Positions 36,043-48,058 of a DNA stretch of 64,000 nucleotides are shown here, piece by piece; the stretch's first letter is position 1; each line of letters opens with the position of its first letter. A program made the position numbers and the translations under genes. Below the pieces are notes generated by a model. That model was not told the DNA's origin and ran no database searches. It saw only the letters and a program-made list of their open reading frames with translations. This stretch comes from GCA-2683825 sp965662355 (GTDB lineage Bacteria > Planctomycetota > UBA1135 > GCA-002686595), in the NCBI GenBank assembly GCA_965662355.1, contig CBFIHP010000025.1:1-64000 (forward strand), read 5' to 3'.

Positions 36043-37938
36043 ATGGAAGCGATCCCCCGGCGCCCCTACCCTCCATTCAGCTTGAGTCCTCAAAAGTCGT
36101 TATCCGCGCCGCGTCGTGCCCGTCTGGAGAAGTTCCTGGCGCTTCTCTTCACGACGGTGGCGACCTGGCCGCTCTTGTGGCACTTGCCGCAACTCACGCG
36201 GCTGGCGGATCCGACGCTGGATGATTGCATCTACTACTGGAACGACTGGTGGGTGCTCGAGTCCCTCCGGCATGGGACGAATCCGTTCTTCTGCTCGGAG
36301 GTCTTCCATCCCCACGGGACCTCGCTGGTGCTCTCACCCCTGGCATTCCCGCTGGCGCTCTTCTCCGCTCCGTTCCAGATGTGGCTGGATCCGCTGCATG
36401 GTGCGGCGCTGGCGACGAAGCTCTGCATGTTCGCGAGCTTTCCGATCGCCATCCTCGGCATGGCCCGCTTCCTGCGGCGAACCTTCGGCATGAGCCCCTG
36501 GCCGGCCTTCATCGCCGGCTGCATGTTCGCCTTCGTTCCGTTTCGCATGCTGCACCTCGGGCGAGTCCACTACCTGATGGGGGCCTTGGTTCCATGGTTC
36601 CTCGAACGACTCGTCGCGGGACTCCGTGACGGAGAGCTGCGAGCCGCCTTCCTGTGCGGGGCCATCTTCGCCCTGGCCGGGGCATGTGATGCGTCGCTCT
36701 TGCCCGAGATGGGCCTCGCCGCCGGCGCCGTGCTGCTGTACGAATGGCAGCGTCGTGGAGAGCTGGGCCCAAAGCTCTTCCTTCGCCGCGCGGCCTTGTG
36801 CCTGGGGAGTGGGGGAGTGCTGCTCGCCCCACTCTTGATCCCGATGTTGCTGGAGCTGCGCGCAAACCCGGGCGTGGACGTCGTCAGCCAGCTGCACTTC
36901 GAGGGCCGGCCCGATCCGATCCAGCTGGCCTTTTCACCGGACTTGAACAACCTCTCCTGGTACCTCGCGCCCGCCCTCCACGAGGGCCTCCTGGGGGCCG
37001 GCTCGGGGCTGGCTGAAGGCAGCCATGAAAACCGAGTCATCTGGCGCGCGATGCACGGCGGGCGCGAGGCCTCGGGGATCGCGGTGGGGGCCTCGTTGCT
37101 TCTGCTCCTCGGCACCGGCTTCGCCTGTGTCCGGGGCATGCGCAAGGAGCTGTGGCCCTTTTTGGGCCTGGCTGTGCTCGGATTTCTGCTGGCCCTGGGA
37201 CCGTTTCGACAGTTGGGCTCCGACGTGCTGCGCATGCCCCACTACTGGCTGGCGAAGTTCATCCCGGGACTGGCAGCTGGGCGCTACGTCGCGGCCAACC
37301 TGCGCCTCTTCTATCTCGGGCTGGCGATCCTCGCGGCCTTCGGGATGCGGCGCATGGAAGTCCCTCGAATCGCCAGCCCTCCGACCCGTTTTCTGGCCTG
37401 CGCGGCCGTGGCAGGTGCGATCGCCCTGGCGGGCTGGAGCGCCCGCACCTGGGAGTACCGGCCGATCCGACACGAACCCGTGTACCAGGCCATCGCCTCC
37501 GACCCCGGGGTCGGTGCGATCATCGATCTGCCCCACGACTTTCGCCCGAATTTACGGCGAATGGCCCTGGGGCAGATCCTGCACCGGCGGGCCATGTGTG
37601 GTGGCCCCGTGACCCGCGTGCGGCCCGAAGTCGTGCGTGCGTTCACCGAGGAGCTCCTGGCGGTGGCTCGCTTTCAGGATCCGCCGCCTGCGCGTTCGCG
37701 ATTGAATCCAGGCCTCCTGCGGGAGGTCGCGGAGAACCAGAGCCAGCTCGTGGAGAAGGGCGTGCGCTTCGTAATTCTGCGCCGCAGACTCTTCAAGGAT
37801 GCGACCCTTCGGGAGCAAATCGAAGCCTACCTCGAGGCCCATGAAGGGCTCGAGATCCAGGAGATCGACGGGCACTTGCTCGTGCGCGTCCAGGGCCCCC
37901 TCGCGCGCCCGACTTCGGGTCTGTCCTCGGACGACTAG
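36043..37938 (+). CDS. Polytopic GT-C-like membrane protein
   Basis: A 631-residue protein with about ten or more hydrophobic helices. An early loop, LTRLADPTLDDCIYYWNDWWV, resembles the acidic first periplasmic loop of GT-C glycosyltransferases that use lipid-linked sugars. A C-terminal soluble tail of about 150 residues (VGAIIDLPHDF to the end) follows. I do not recognise the specific subfamily. With the FabZ-like gene before it and the UPF0104-type flippase-like gene after it, a role in envelope glycolipid assembly is a reasonable guess. Confidence 0.65.
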   Translation: MEAIPRRPYPPFSLSPQKSLSAPRRARLEKFLALLFTTVATWPLLWHLPQLTRLADPTLDDCIYYWNDWWVLESLRHGTNPFFCSEVFHPHGTSLVLSPLAFPLALFSAPFQMWLDPLHGAALATKLCMFASFPIAILGMARFLRRTFGMSPWPAFIAGCMFAFVPFRMLHLGRVHYLMGALVPWFLERLVAGLRDGELRAAFLCGAIFALAGACDASLLPEMGLAAGAVLLYEWQRRGELGPKLFLRRAALCLGSGGVLLAPLLIPMLLELRANPGVDVVSQLHFEGRPDPIQLAFSPDLNNLSWYLAPALHEGLLGAGSGLAEGSHENRVIWRAMHGGREASGIAVGASLLLLLGTGFACVRGMRKELWPFLGLAVLGFLLALGPFRQLGSDVLRMPHYWLAKFIPGLAAGRYVAANLRLFYLGLAILAAFGMRRMEVPRIASPPTRFLACAAVAGAIALAGWSARTWEYRPIRHEPVYQAIASDPGVGAIIDLPHDFRPNLRRMALGQILHRRAMCGGPVTRVRPEVVRAFTEELLAVARFQDPPPARSRLNPGLLREVAENQSQLVEKGVRFVILRRRLFKDATLREQIEAYLEAHEGLEIQEIDGHLLVRVQGPLARPTSGLSSDD

Positions 37939-38005
37939 CCCGTCGGTGCCCGGAAGTCATGGGCGGTGGGTGGAGCGCCCGCGCGCGGTGGCTACACTCC
38001 ACGCC

Positions 38006-39256
38006 ATGAGCAAGCGTCCCGTCGCGTCCCGATTCCGGATCGCTCGGCCCCGGCCCCTGTCGTCCCTCTGCTACCTGGGGCTCGTCGGGGTCCTGGTCCT
38101 CGGCTCCGGCTGCAAGGTGGCGGAAGCGCGCATGTGGAACCTCCGTGAGGTTCACGAGCCCAACGGCCGGCCGCGCCGCAAGGCCAAGACCCAGAGCGAT
38201 GCGGCCTACCTGATGGAGCGCACCTTGCGCACCTTGGAGCTCGGCGCGAACGAAAGCGCGAAGGCCGAGGAGAAGCCGCTCGCCGATCCCCTGGGCACGT
38301 GCTTCTCGAACCTGGTGGCCCTTTCGGAATGCGACGCCACCAAGGACATGAGCGCTGCCCTGATGGCCGAGGGCTTCGCCTGGCTCGCGATCGACTGCAC
38401 CTACGCGTTGTCGCGCGACCGTGCGGCCCGCGCGATGGGCCCGCTTGCCGCGCGACTGAAGGTCGATAAGGCACTGCCACCTCCCGCGGAGCCCGCTGCG
38501 ACTGACGACATCACCACGGCCTATCAAACCCTCGTCGTCGCCGCCGGTCCGATCGTGCGTGGTGAGAGGGGTTCGAGTCTCGACGTGCGCGATGCCGCGC
38601 TGGCCATCGGCGCGTTGCAGCCGGATCGCGCGGGGACCCTGCGACTGTTGAAGGCGACCAATGTGCTGCTCGAGGAAGGCGGCAAGAAGAGCGCCCTGGA
38701 TCCTCTGCGTGGACTTCAACGCTCTCTCGCGAAACGCGCCCTGGCCCTCGCCCTTCACGAGGGTATGGACGACGAGGATGGACGGGTTGTCGCGGCCATC
38801 CTCAACTCGCGATTGATGCTGGAGGGCGAGAACAAGGAAAAGCTCCTGGAGTGGACCTTGGCGACACCCCACGAAGGCCTGCGCAACTCTCCGGAGCTGG
38901 CCCTCGAAGCCATCGAATGGATCGCCGCGAACGGCCTACCGGCGCAGGTTCCACAGGAAGATGGGAGCCTGGCACTGGACGAGGGAGCGCGCAACGAACG
39001 CTGGACGGGAGCCTTCATTCAGATGCTTGGCGAGGTGCAAGGCCAGCTCGTTCCCGCTTGCTCCCGTGCGCTCGCGCGGCTGACCGGGCACCCGGCGACC
39101 ATCCGCCCCGAGGAGTGGTTGGCCTGGTGGCGCTGGGAACGCGATTCGATCAATAGCAACACCACCGAGAGCAACAGCACCGAGTCTGACACGGCCAGTG
39201 AGGCCGCCGCCCGGCCGCAAGCGGCAAGCACATCGAAAGCCGAGGATCGGTCCTGA
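38006..39256 (+). CDS. Hypothetical lipoprotein
   Basis: A 416-residue protein with a lipobox (YLGLVGVLVLGSGC). I do not recognise it. The rest is mostly alpha-helical, possibly HEAT-like, and ends in a Ser/Thr/Asn-rich low-complexity tail (NSNTTESNSTESDTAS). The ATG at 38006 is used because it starts the signal; the upstream frame overlaps the previous gene. Its TGA shares bases with the unusual CTG start of the next gene. Confidence 0.65.
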   Translation: MSKRPVASRFRIARPRPLSSLCYLGLVGVLVLGSGCKVAEARMWNLREVHEPNGRPRRKAKTQSDAAYLMERTLRTLELGANESAKAEEKPLADPLGTCFSNLVALSECDATKDMSAALMAEGFAWLAIDCTYALSRDRAARAMGPLAARLKVDKALPPPAEPAATDDITTAYQTLVVAAGPIVRGERGSSLDVRDAALAIGALQPDRAGTLRLLKATNVLLEEGGKKSALDPLRGLQRSLAKRALALALHEGMDDEDGRVVAAILNSRLMLEGENKEKLLEWTLATPHEGLRNSPELALEAIEWIAANGLPAQVPQEDGSLALDEGARNERWTGAFIQMLGEVQGQLVPACSRALARLTGHPATIRPEEWLAWWRWERDSINSNTTESNSTESDTASEAAARPQAASTSKAEDRS

Positions 39257-40524
39257 AAGAGCCGGAGAACGCAGCCGGAGATCCGGGGCAAAGCGCGCAC
39301 GAGCAGACCCCGGCGCGCACGGAGAAGCATGGGCGCAAACGCTTCTTTGGCGCCCTGCGCCTGCTCGTTGCAGGAGCGATCCTGTTCTGGGTCGCCCAGA
39401 CCCTGCCCTGGGAAGATCGGCTGACCTACCACACCCAGTCCGAGACGAAACTCTCGGTCCGGGGGGTGATCGAGGGTGACTGGAAAGAGACTGGGGTCAG
39501 CTTCGTCTTCCTTCCCGACACACATCTCGAGGCGGGCTGGCCCCAGGCCGCGCTCCATGCAGCCCTGGTGGGCGAGCCCCTGCAGGTCAACCGTCGGATC
39601 GAAGGCGTCAGTGGCTACGACTGGCAGCCCGGAATGCCGCGGGTCTTCCGAGCCATGGATTCGGGTCTTCTCGGGTTGGCCATGCTGCTCTTCCTGATGG
39701 GCAACTTGACGATCGTCACCCGCTGGTGGCGCTTGCTCGCGCTCGCCGGATGCCCGACCTCGTGGTTCAACGCGCTGCGCCTGACGTTCATCGGGCTCTT
39801 CTTCAACACGGTCATGCCGGGTCAGACCGGTGGCGATCTGGTGAAGGGCGTTCTGGCAGCGAAGGAGAATCCGGCTCGGCGGGCGGATGCCCTGGTCACG
39901 GTCCTCGCGGATCGCATCTTCGGCATGCTCGCCCTGGCGATGTTGGCCGTGATCGTGATCCTCGTCGCCGGTGGCCCCTTCCTCGTCCTGCGCCAGGGTC
40001 TCTTGCTTCTGCTGGCCGTCGTTACCGTGGGGCTTGGGCTGTATGCGAACAAGGGCCTGCGTCGCAAGCTGGGACTGTCGGCCCTGGTCGACAAGCTTCC
40101 AGTGGGGGACAAGCTGCGCAAGCTGGACAATGCGGCCATGCTCTACCTGCAGCGTCCGCTGCAGGTGACGATTGCGTTTCTCTTCTCGTTCCTCAACCAC
40201 TTTTGCGTCGTCCTCGGCGTGTTCTTCCTGGGCAAGGCCCTGGGAGTTCCCCTCGAGCAGGTGGCCCTGGCCGACTACCTGGTCCTCGTTCCCGTGGCGA
40301 ACATCGTCGCGGCCATTCCCCTGGCACCGGGCGGGTGGGGACTGGGTGAGCTCGTGTATCAGGAGCTCTTCGACATGATCGGCGCCAGCGTCTCCCTGGG
40401 CGTCGCAGTCAGCGTGACCTTCCGGCTCTGCATGCTCGTGATCGGCCTCCTGGGCAGTCCGTTCCTCTTGTTCTCGGGCAACCGCGAGGCCATCCGCCAG
40501 GCGGAGCAGGGCCCCCGGGACTGA
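39253..40524 (+). CDS. UPF0104 / lysylphosphatidylglycerol-synthase-type membrane protein with probable CTG start
   Basis: A 423-residue flippase-like membrane protein. A first helix (GALRLLVAGAILFWVA) is followed by a soluble insert of about 90 residues and then the family core: TIVTRWWRLL, GLFFNTVMPGQTGGDLVKG, ADRIFGMLALAML and APGGWGLGEL. The frame upstream is open to 39202 and contains no ATG, GTG or TTG before 39466. A start at 39466 would remove the first helix. CTG 39253 overlaps the previous TGA as CTGA, exactly like the NTGA couplings elsewhere, so I take it as the start. The family moves or synthesises lipids. Confidence 0.75.
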   Translation: MKEPENAAGDPGQSAHEQTPARTEKHGRKRFFGALRLLVAGAILFWVAQTLPWEDRLTYHTQSETKLSVRGVIEGDWKETGVSFVFLPDTHLEAGWPQAALHAALVGEPLQVNRRIEGVSGYDWQPGMPRVFRAMDSGLLGLAMLLFLMGNLTIVTRWWRLLALAGCPTSWFNALRLTFIGLFFNTVMPGQTGGDLVKGVLAAKENPARRADALVTVLADRIFGMLALAMLAVIVILVAGGPFLVLRQGLLLLLAVVTVGLGLYANKGLRRKLGLSALVDKLPVGDKLRKLDNAAMLYLQRPLQVTIAFLFSFLNHFCVVLGVFFLGKALGVPLEQVALADYLVLVPVANIVAAIPLAPGGWGLGELVYQELFDMIGASVSLGVAVSVTFRLCMLVIGLLGSPFLLFSGNREAIRQAEQGPRD

Positions 40525-40639
40525 GCCGCCCGGAGAGAACCGGTGGCGCGGCGCTTCGAGCCCCGGAGGCGAGGGCGAACTGGCCAACTTCGGGACTCAA
40601 CCCTGGAGAGATTCGCGCTCTCCGCGTAGGGTTCCCGGC

Positions 40640-41539
40640 ATGAGCCTCCTCGTCTGTGGAACCCTGGCCTTCGACTCGATCGAGACCCCGTACGACAAGC
40701 GCCCCGACATGATCGGTGGTTCGGCGACGTACTTCGCCCACGCCGCGCGCTACTTCACCCCCGTCCAGCTGGTGGGTGTGGTCGGGACCGACTTTCCCGA
40801 TTCCGTCATCGCGGATTTCAAGCAGCGCAACATCGACACGCGCGGCCTGGAAGTCGCCGAAGGCAAGACCTTCCGCTGGGCCGGTCGCTACGAGGCCGAC
40901 TGGAACACGCGCACCACCCTCGACACGCAGCTGAACGTGTTCGCGGACTTCGACCCCAAGGTGCCCGAGGACTTCAAGGGTTCAGAATTCGTCTTCCTGG
41001 CCAACGCCGCGCCGGCCTTGCAGATGCAAGCGCTCGAGCAGGTCAAGAGCCCGAAGTTCGTCGTGGCCGACACGATGAACCTGTGGATCGAACAGACGCG
41101 CGCGGACCTGGACACGCTCCTGACCAAGGTCGATGGCCTCGTCATCAACGACGAGGAGGCCTTCCTCTTGACCGGCAAGCGCAACCTCTTCCAGGCCGCG
41201 CAACAGATCCTCGAGTCGGGGCCGAAATACCTCATCCTGAAGAAGGGTGAGCACGGCGCCTTCCTGTTTGGCGAAGGGGTGCGCTTCGCGCTTCCCGCCT
41301 ATCCCGTCGCCGAAGTGGTCGATCCGACCGGCGCAGGGGATTCGTTCGCGGGCGGTTTCATGGGATACCTCACCTCGGTGGCGAACATCGAGCCTGCGAC
41401 CTTGAAGCGCGCCATGCTTTACGGCACGGCAACCGCATCGTTCTGCGTCGAGGGCTTCAGCGTGGAAGCCCTCGGGGTTCAGAACCGGGAGCGCGTCGAG
41501 TCGCGCTACAACGAGCTGCATTCGTTGCTCACGGTTTGA
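40640..41539 (+). CDS. PfkB-family sugar/nucleoside kinase
   Basis: A 299-residue ribokinase-fold enzyme. The N-terminal block SLLVCGTLAFDSIETP is followed by GGSATYFAHAARYF. The catalytic signature DPTGAGDSFAGGFMGYL carries the base Asp and the anion hole. The substrate cannot be assigned; ribokinase, adenosine kinase-like or sugar-1-phosphate kinases are all possible. Its stop overlaps the TTG start of the next gene (TTGA), so the three genes to 43490 probably form one transcription unit. Confidence 0.88.
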   Translation: MSLLVCGTLAFDSIETPYDKRPDMIGGSATYFAHAARYFTPVQLVGVVGTDFPDSVIADFKQRNIDTRGLEVAEGKTFRWAGRYEADWNTRTTLDTQLNVFADFDPKVPEDFKGSEFVFLANAAPALQMQALEQVKSPKFVVADTMNLWIEQTRADLDTLLTKVDGLVINDEEAFLLTGKRNLFQAAQQILESGPKYLILKKGEHGAFLFGEGVRFALPAYPVAEVVDPTGAGDSFAGGFMGYLTSVANIEPATLKRAMLYGTATASFCVEGFSVEALGVQNRERVESRYNELHSLLTV

Positions 41540-42900
41540 GCGGGGACAGCAAGACCTTCGGGAACAACGGACGGCGCGGAGAAAGGCCCAGGTCTCGCGC
41601 CCAGGGAACGCGGGGAAGTGGGCGACCTGCGGCAACGGACGAACCGGGTCCGGGGTTATTCCGCGAGCTGATGCTCGCCCCGGATCGCGATCGGGGCAGC
41701 GGCGCATGGCCCGTGGTCTCTGTCTCGGGAGGCGAGGATGCGGAGTTCTTGCGCGAGCTCGAGCGTCGCCAGGTACAGCGCGTCGAGTTGCAGCGCCGCG
41801 GGCGCCAGCATGGTGCCTTGGTCGTGCTCCGCCCCGAGGGCCTGCAGCCTCCCAAAACGCGCCCGAAGCGCCTCCGAGCACTCTTTCGGGAACGCCACAC
41901 GGCGGCGCGCCCGAGCGTGCTGCGCGGGGTCCTCGATCCTCAGGCGACGCGCCTCCTCGATGGCTCCTGCGGTGCGGCCTTTCTGAACCCGGGGGCACTC
42001 TCCGCCTGGCTGGACGCCTGCTTGCCCGCTGGTTTGCAGCGCGGCGATTCGCTTCCACACCAGGATCCCGAGCGCGATCTGGAGCGCTACGCCATCGTGG
42101 AGGGCTCGTCCGGACTGGAGGCTGCAGGCAAACTGTGGGTCAAGACCTCGCGGCTCTCCACCCACCCCGAGGATGACTCGGTGCGCATGCGCATCTCCTT
42201 CGGCGACGAGGGCCAGGAAGACTCCAGTCGCGACGAGCCTCGCCAGGCCCGCGTCTCCCACCTCGGGAGAGCGCTCTTGCCCGCCGTCACCGAAATCGAG
42301 GCCTCGAGCGAGATGCGTGGGAAGCTCGAAGCGGTGCTGGGCGGCGGGTTCTACTTCACCCAGCACATCGCGTACTGGAACGCTCGCCAGGGCGGCGCTC
42401 TCTTCCATCACGATGCCTTCGACGAGGAGCTCGAGGGTGGGCAGCGCGGTGTTCTCTATGTGCAGCTCGACGGGGCCACGGCATGGCTGGCGCTCTCGCT
42501 CGAGGACCTGGCGGTGCGGATCGGCGAGTTCGCCCCATGGCTCGAGGACGAAGAGCTCGCGGGCCTGCGTGGGGAACTCTTCGGAGACGCCTTCAGCATC
42601 GACGACTTTCGACGGCTCGTGAACGATTGGCGCGGGCTGCGGAGCGAATTGGCCTTGCCCGGTTGCGGCAGGCTGGCCGCATTGGTGAACCGCGGACCGG
42701 AATTCACGGCCTTCCTCGCGGACGCCGGGCACGCCGCTTTTCTGGAAGCGGGGGATGCCATCTACCTGCCGAACCACGGCCTCGAGCGCACCGCGATGCA
42801 CTCCGTTTTTCACGCCGGTTCGCACACGGGGCTCGGGTTGTCGCTGGCACTGCGACGCACGCCCGGTGAAGGCGTCCAGGATCGCGACGTGGGCCCGTGA
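41536..42900 (+). CDS. Unassigned protein with a JmjC/cupin-like HxD...H pattern
   Basis: A 454-residue protein translated from TTG 41536 (TTGA overlap with the PfkB stop). I do not recognise the N-terminal 200 residues. The C-terminal half has GALFHHDAFDE, with H291-x-D293, and a later EAGDAIYLPNHGLERTAMHSVFHAG, with H422 or H426. Together these fit the HxD...H iron site of cupin-fold 2-oxoglutarate/JmjC-type oxygenases. This is a pattern match only. A long antisense frame covers the same bases, but the overlaps with both neighbours support this strand. Confidence 0.6.
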   Translation: MSGDSKTFGNNGRRGERPRSRAQGTRGSGRPAATDEPGPGLFRELMLAPDRDRGSGAWPVVSVSGGEDAEFLRELERRQVQRVELQRRGRQHGALVVLRPEGLQPPKTRPKRLRALFRERHTAARPSVLRGVLDPQATRLLDGSCGAAFLNPGALSAWLDACLPAGLQRGDSLPHQDPERDLERYAIVEGSSGLEAAGKLWVKTSRLSTHPEDDSVRMRISFGDEGQEDSSRDEPRQARVSHLGRALLPAVTEIEASSEMRGKLEAVLGGGFYFTQHIAYWNARQGGALFHHDAFDEELEGGQRGVLYVQLDGATAWLALSLEDLAVRIGEFAPWLEDEELAGLRGELFGDAFSIDDFRRLVNDWRGLRSELALPGCGRLAALVNRGPEFTAFLADAGHAAFLEAGDAIYLPNHGLERTAMHSVFHAGSHTGLGLSLALRRTPGEGVQDRDVGP

Positions 42901-43490
42901 GCACGGCCGTCTGTTTTCTCGCCCTGCGCGTCCCGGAGGAGCTCGCCCGCCGCGAGTCCGAGAAGCTCGTGGCTGCCCTTGGTCCGGATTCGGAGCGCGT
43001 CGGCAAGAGCTTTCGATTGGCCCGGCCCGACGGGTGGCACGTGACGCTCTACTACCTGGGAGAGCGCAAGCGCGCCGCGTTGCCCGCTCTGTGCGCGGAT
43101 GTGCGCTCGCGCCTTCGAAAGCGCGCTGCAATCCAGCTCGAGCTGTCGAGACCGGGGGCCTTTCCCCGGCGGGGTCGCGAGCGCGTCCTGTGGCTGGGAG
43201 CGCGCGAGCTGGACGGCGTTGCGCCCGCCCTGCCGGGCACCCACGCGGCGGTCCTGGATGCCGTCGAGGCCTTCGGGGCTGACGTTCACATCGACCGGGG
43301 ACGTCCGTTCGTGCCCCACGTCACGGTGGCGCGCCCCAAGGGTTCGCGTGTGGAATCGCCGCTCGAGGACTTCTACTCCCTGAGCCCCAAGGGCTCCTGG
43401 AGTGCCACCGAGCTCGAACTCCTCGAATCCGTGCGTGGAAACGGACCGGCTTTCTACGAGACCCTCGAACGAATGCCCTTCGGGAATTAG
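42897..43490 (+). CDS. thpR: RNA 2',3'-cyclic phosphodiesterase
   Basis: A 197-residue 2H-phosphoesterase with the two catalytic HxT motifs in DGWHVTLYYLGE (H48, T50) and FVPHVTVARPKG (H141, T143). The family opens RNA 2',3'-cyclic phosphates in vitro; the physiological role is unsettled. The GTG start overlaps the preceding stop as GTGA. recA follows on the same strand after a 166-base gap that contains a palindrome. Confidence 0.9.
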   Translation: MSTAVCFLALRVPEELARRESEKLVAALGPDSERVGKSFRLARPDGWHVTLYYLGERKRAALPALCADVRSRLRKRAAIQLELSRPGAFPRRGRERVLWLGARELDGVAPALPGTHAAVLDAVEAFGADVHIDRGRPFVPHVTVARPKGSRVESPLEDFYSLSPKGSWSATELELLESVRGNGPAFYETLERMPFGN

Positions 43491-43559
43491 GGATACCCGG
43501 TAACCGAGTCGCGCTGGCTGAGTCATTTCATCCCCTTTTGCATTGCGGGAAGAGCCTTC

Positions 43560-43571
43560 GTTTTGCAAAAC
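43560..43571. promoter_or_regulatory. 12-base perfect palindrome upstream of recA
   Basis: GTTTTGCAAAAC is fully self-complementary and lies 85 bases before the recA start. A TTGCAT sits 17 bases further upstream. It is a candidate operator, but it matches neither the E. coli nor the Gram-positive LexA box. Confidence 0.35.
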
Positions 43572-43656
43572 CACACGAGCGAGACCCGACGGCCTGGGGG
43601 GGTCGTTTCGCCCAACCAAGTTCCGCTACAAAAGAAACACCGGAAGGACCCGCACA

Positions 43657-44859
43657 ATGAGCGCCTCCAAGGGCAAGTCCCGCCCCCCCCAAACCATTGA
43701 ATTCCAGTCCGGCAAGCTCAACAAGGACAAGAACCGCGCGCTGTCTGCAGCCCTCGCGGACATCGAGAAGAGCTTCGGCAAGGGCGCCATCATGCGCCTC
43801 GGACAGGACGGCCCGCTCAATGAGATCCGGGGCATCTCGTCCGGCTGCCCCTCGCTCGACATCGGCCTCGGGGGCAAGGGCTTCCCGCGCGGTCGCATCG
43901 TCGAGATCTACGGCCCGGAAAGCTCCGGCAAGACCACCTTGGCCCTGCACGTCATCGCCAACGCCCAGATCGAAGGTGGGATTTGCGCCTTCGTCGATGC
44001 CGAACACGCCCTCGACCCCTCGTACGCCCGCAAGCTGGGCGTCAAGCTCGATGACCTCCTGGTCAGCCAACCCGATACGGGTGAACAGGGCCTCGAGATC
44101 GTCGATACCCTGGTCGCGACCGACGCGATCGATGTGATCGTGATCGATTCCGTGGCCGCCCTGGTACCGCGGGCGGAGATCGAAGGCGAGATGGGCGACA
44201 CCTTCGTCGGCCTCCAGGCCCGCCTGATGAGCCAGGCCATGCGCAAGCTGACCGGCTCGATCGCCAAGTCGAGCACGCTCGTGATCTTCATCAACCAGAT
44301 CCGTGAGAAGATCGGCGTCATGTTCGGCAGCCCGGAAACCACCTCGGGCGGTCGCGCCCTGAAGTTCTACGCCTCGGTGCGCTGCGACATCCGTCGCATC
44401 GGCCAGTTGAAGGACGGGGATCTCGTGGTCGGCAACAGGACGAAGGTCACGGTGGTGAAGAACAAGATCGCCCCGCCCTTCCGCAAGGTCGAGTTCGACA
44501 TCCTCTACGCCCAGGGCATCAGCCGCGAAGGCGACTTGCTCGATCTCGGCATGACCCACGATTTCGTGCTGAAATCCGGCACGTGGTTCTCCTTCAAGCA
44601 CCCGAACGAGGGCGAGATTCGCCTCGGCCAGGGGCGTGAACGGGCGCGGACCTTCCTGATCGACAATCCCGATCTTGCGGACCAGCTCTGGGAGCTCATA
44701 CGCGAGAAGGTCTACCCCAAGCCGGTCCAAGAGCAGGCGGCCTCCGGCTCGGAGACAGGCCCCCCCGAGAATCCCGGCGAAAAGACCGGCGCAACACTGA
44801 AGCCCACGCCATCCGCCCGCGGCAAGTCCGCTCCGGCAGCGGCGGCGAACAAGTCGTAG
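43657..44859 (+). CDS. recA: Recombinase A
   Basis: A 400-residue DNA strand-exchange ATPase. Walker A is GPESSGKT (86-93), Walker B is VIVIDSVAAL, the L1/L2 regions include GEMGDTFVGLQARLMSQAMRKL and SPETTSGGRALKFYAS, and INQIREKIGVMFG is intact. The C-terminal 45 residues form a Pro/Ala/Lys tail (SARGKSAPAAAANKS), longer and less acidic than usual. GGAAGGA at 43642-43648, 8 bases before the ATG, is one of the few clear Shine-Dalgarno sequences in the window. alaS follows after 15 bases. Confidence 0.98.
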   Translation: MSASKGKSRPPQTIEFQSGKLNKDKNRALSAALADIEKSFGKGAIMRLGQDGPLNEIRGISSGCPSLDIGLGGKGFPRGRIVEIYGPESSGKTTLALHVIANAQIEGGICAFVDAEHALDPSYARKLGVKLDDLLVSQPDTGEQGLEIVDTLVATDAIDVIVIDSVAALVPRAEIEGEMGDTFVGLQARLMSQAMRKLTGSIAKSSTLVIFINQIREKIGVMFGSPETTSGGRALKFYASVRCDIRRIGQLKDGDLVVGNRTKVTVVKNKIAPPFRKVEFDILYAQGISREGDLLDLGMTHDFVLKSGTWFSFKHPNEGEIRLGQGRERARTFLIDNPDLADQLWELIREKVYPKPVQEQAASGSETGPPENPGEKTGATLKPTPSARGKSAPAAAANKS

Positions 44860-44874
44860 CCCCAGAAAAAGGCC

Positions 44875-47607
<2,733 letters not shown>

Positions 47608-47740
47608 GACGGCTGCGGGGAGTCCCGTGCCCGACCCGTTGACTACGGGGAAGCGCGGGGATACCATGCCGCGCCTCTCTGCCCAGACCAAGAGATCTGC
47701 CCGATACACCCCGCCTGGCCGTGAGGCCGCGCCCGGAATC

Positions 47741-47947
47741 ATGCCGCACCCCAAGCGTCGCCAATCCAGCCATCGTCAAGGCATTCGCCGCTCCCACCTG
47801 GCGATCAAGCCTTATCGTCCGAATCACTGCTCGCGTTGCGGGTCGCCGGTGAAGAGTCACCGCGTCTGCGACAACTGCGGCTACTACGGATTTTCCAAGG
47901 GCGGGGACAAGAAGGGCACCGAGGTCCTTCCCCGGGAAGAGGTCTAG
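47741..47947 (+). CDS. rpmF: 50S ribosomal protein L32
   Basis: A 68-residue ribosomal protein. It starts HPKRRQSSHRQGIRRSHLA and contains a zinc ribbon CSRCGSPVKSHRVCDNCGYY (CxxC...CxxC). The ATG at 47741 is selected because it begins the conserved L32 N-terminus; the longer upstream frame is not L32-like. It stands before plsX and the fab genes, as in many bacteria (rpmF-plsX-fabH), and links ribosome and membrane synthesis. Confidence 0.93.
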   Translation: MPHPKRRQSSHRQGIRRSHLAIKPYRPNHCSRCGSPVKSHRVCDNCGYYGFSKGGDKKGTEVLPREEV

Positions 47948-48058
47948 GCCTACGCCCGAAGGCCTCCCCGCTTGGCGCCCGGAGTCGACTCCGCAATTAC
48001 CGCGGAGAGAGCTTAGAGGTCCAGGGAAGCTAGCGGGGAACGACCGGCACTCTGCACC

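Noticed and set aside
39019..40587. 522-codon minus-strand frame opposite the UPF0104-type protein
   Set aside because: Rich in His, Gln, Glu and Arg as expected from reversed Leu/Val codons; no hydrophobic segments or motifs.
41656..43131. 491-codon minus-strand frame opposite the HxD...H protein and thpR
   Set aside because: The plus-strand genes have NTGA overlaps with both neighbours and real motifs; this frame covers part of thpR.
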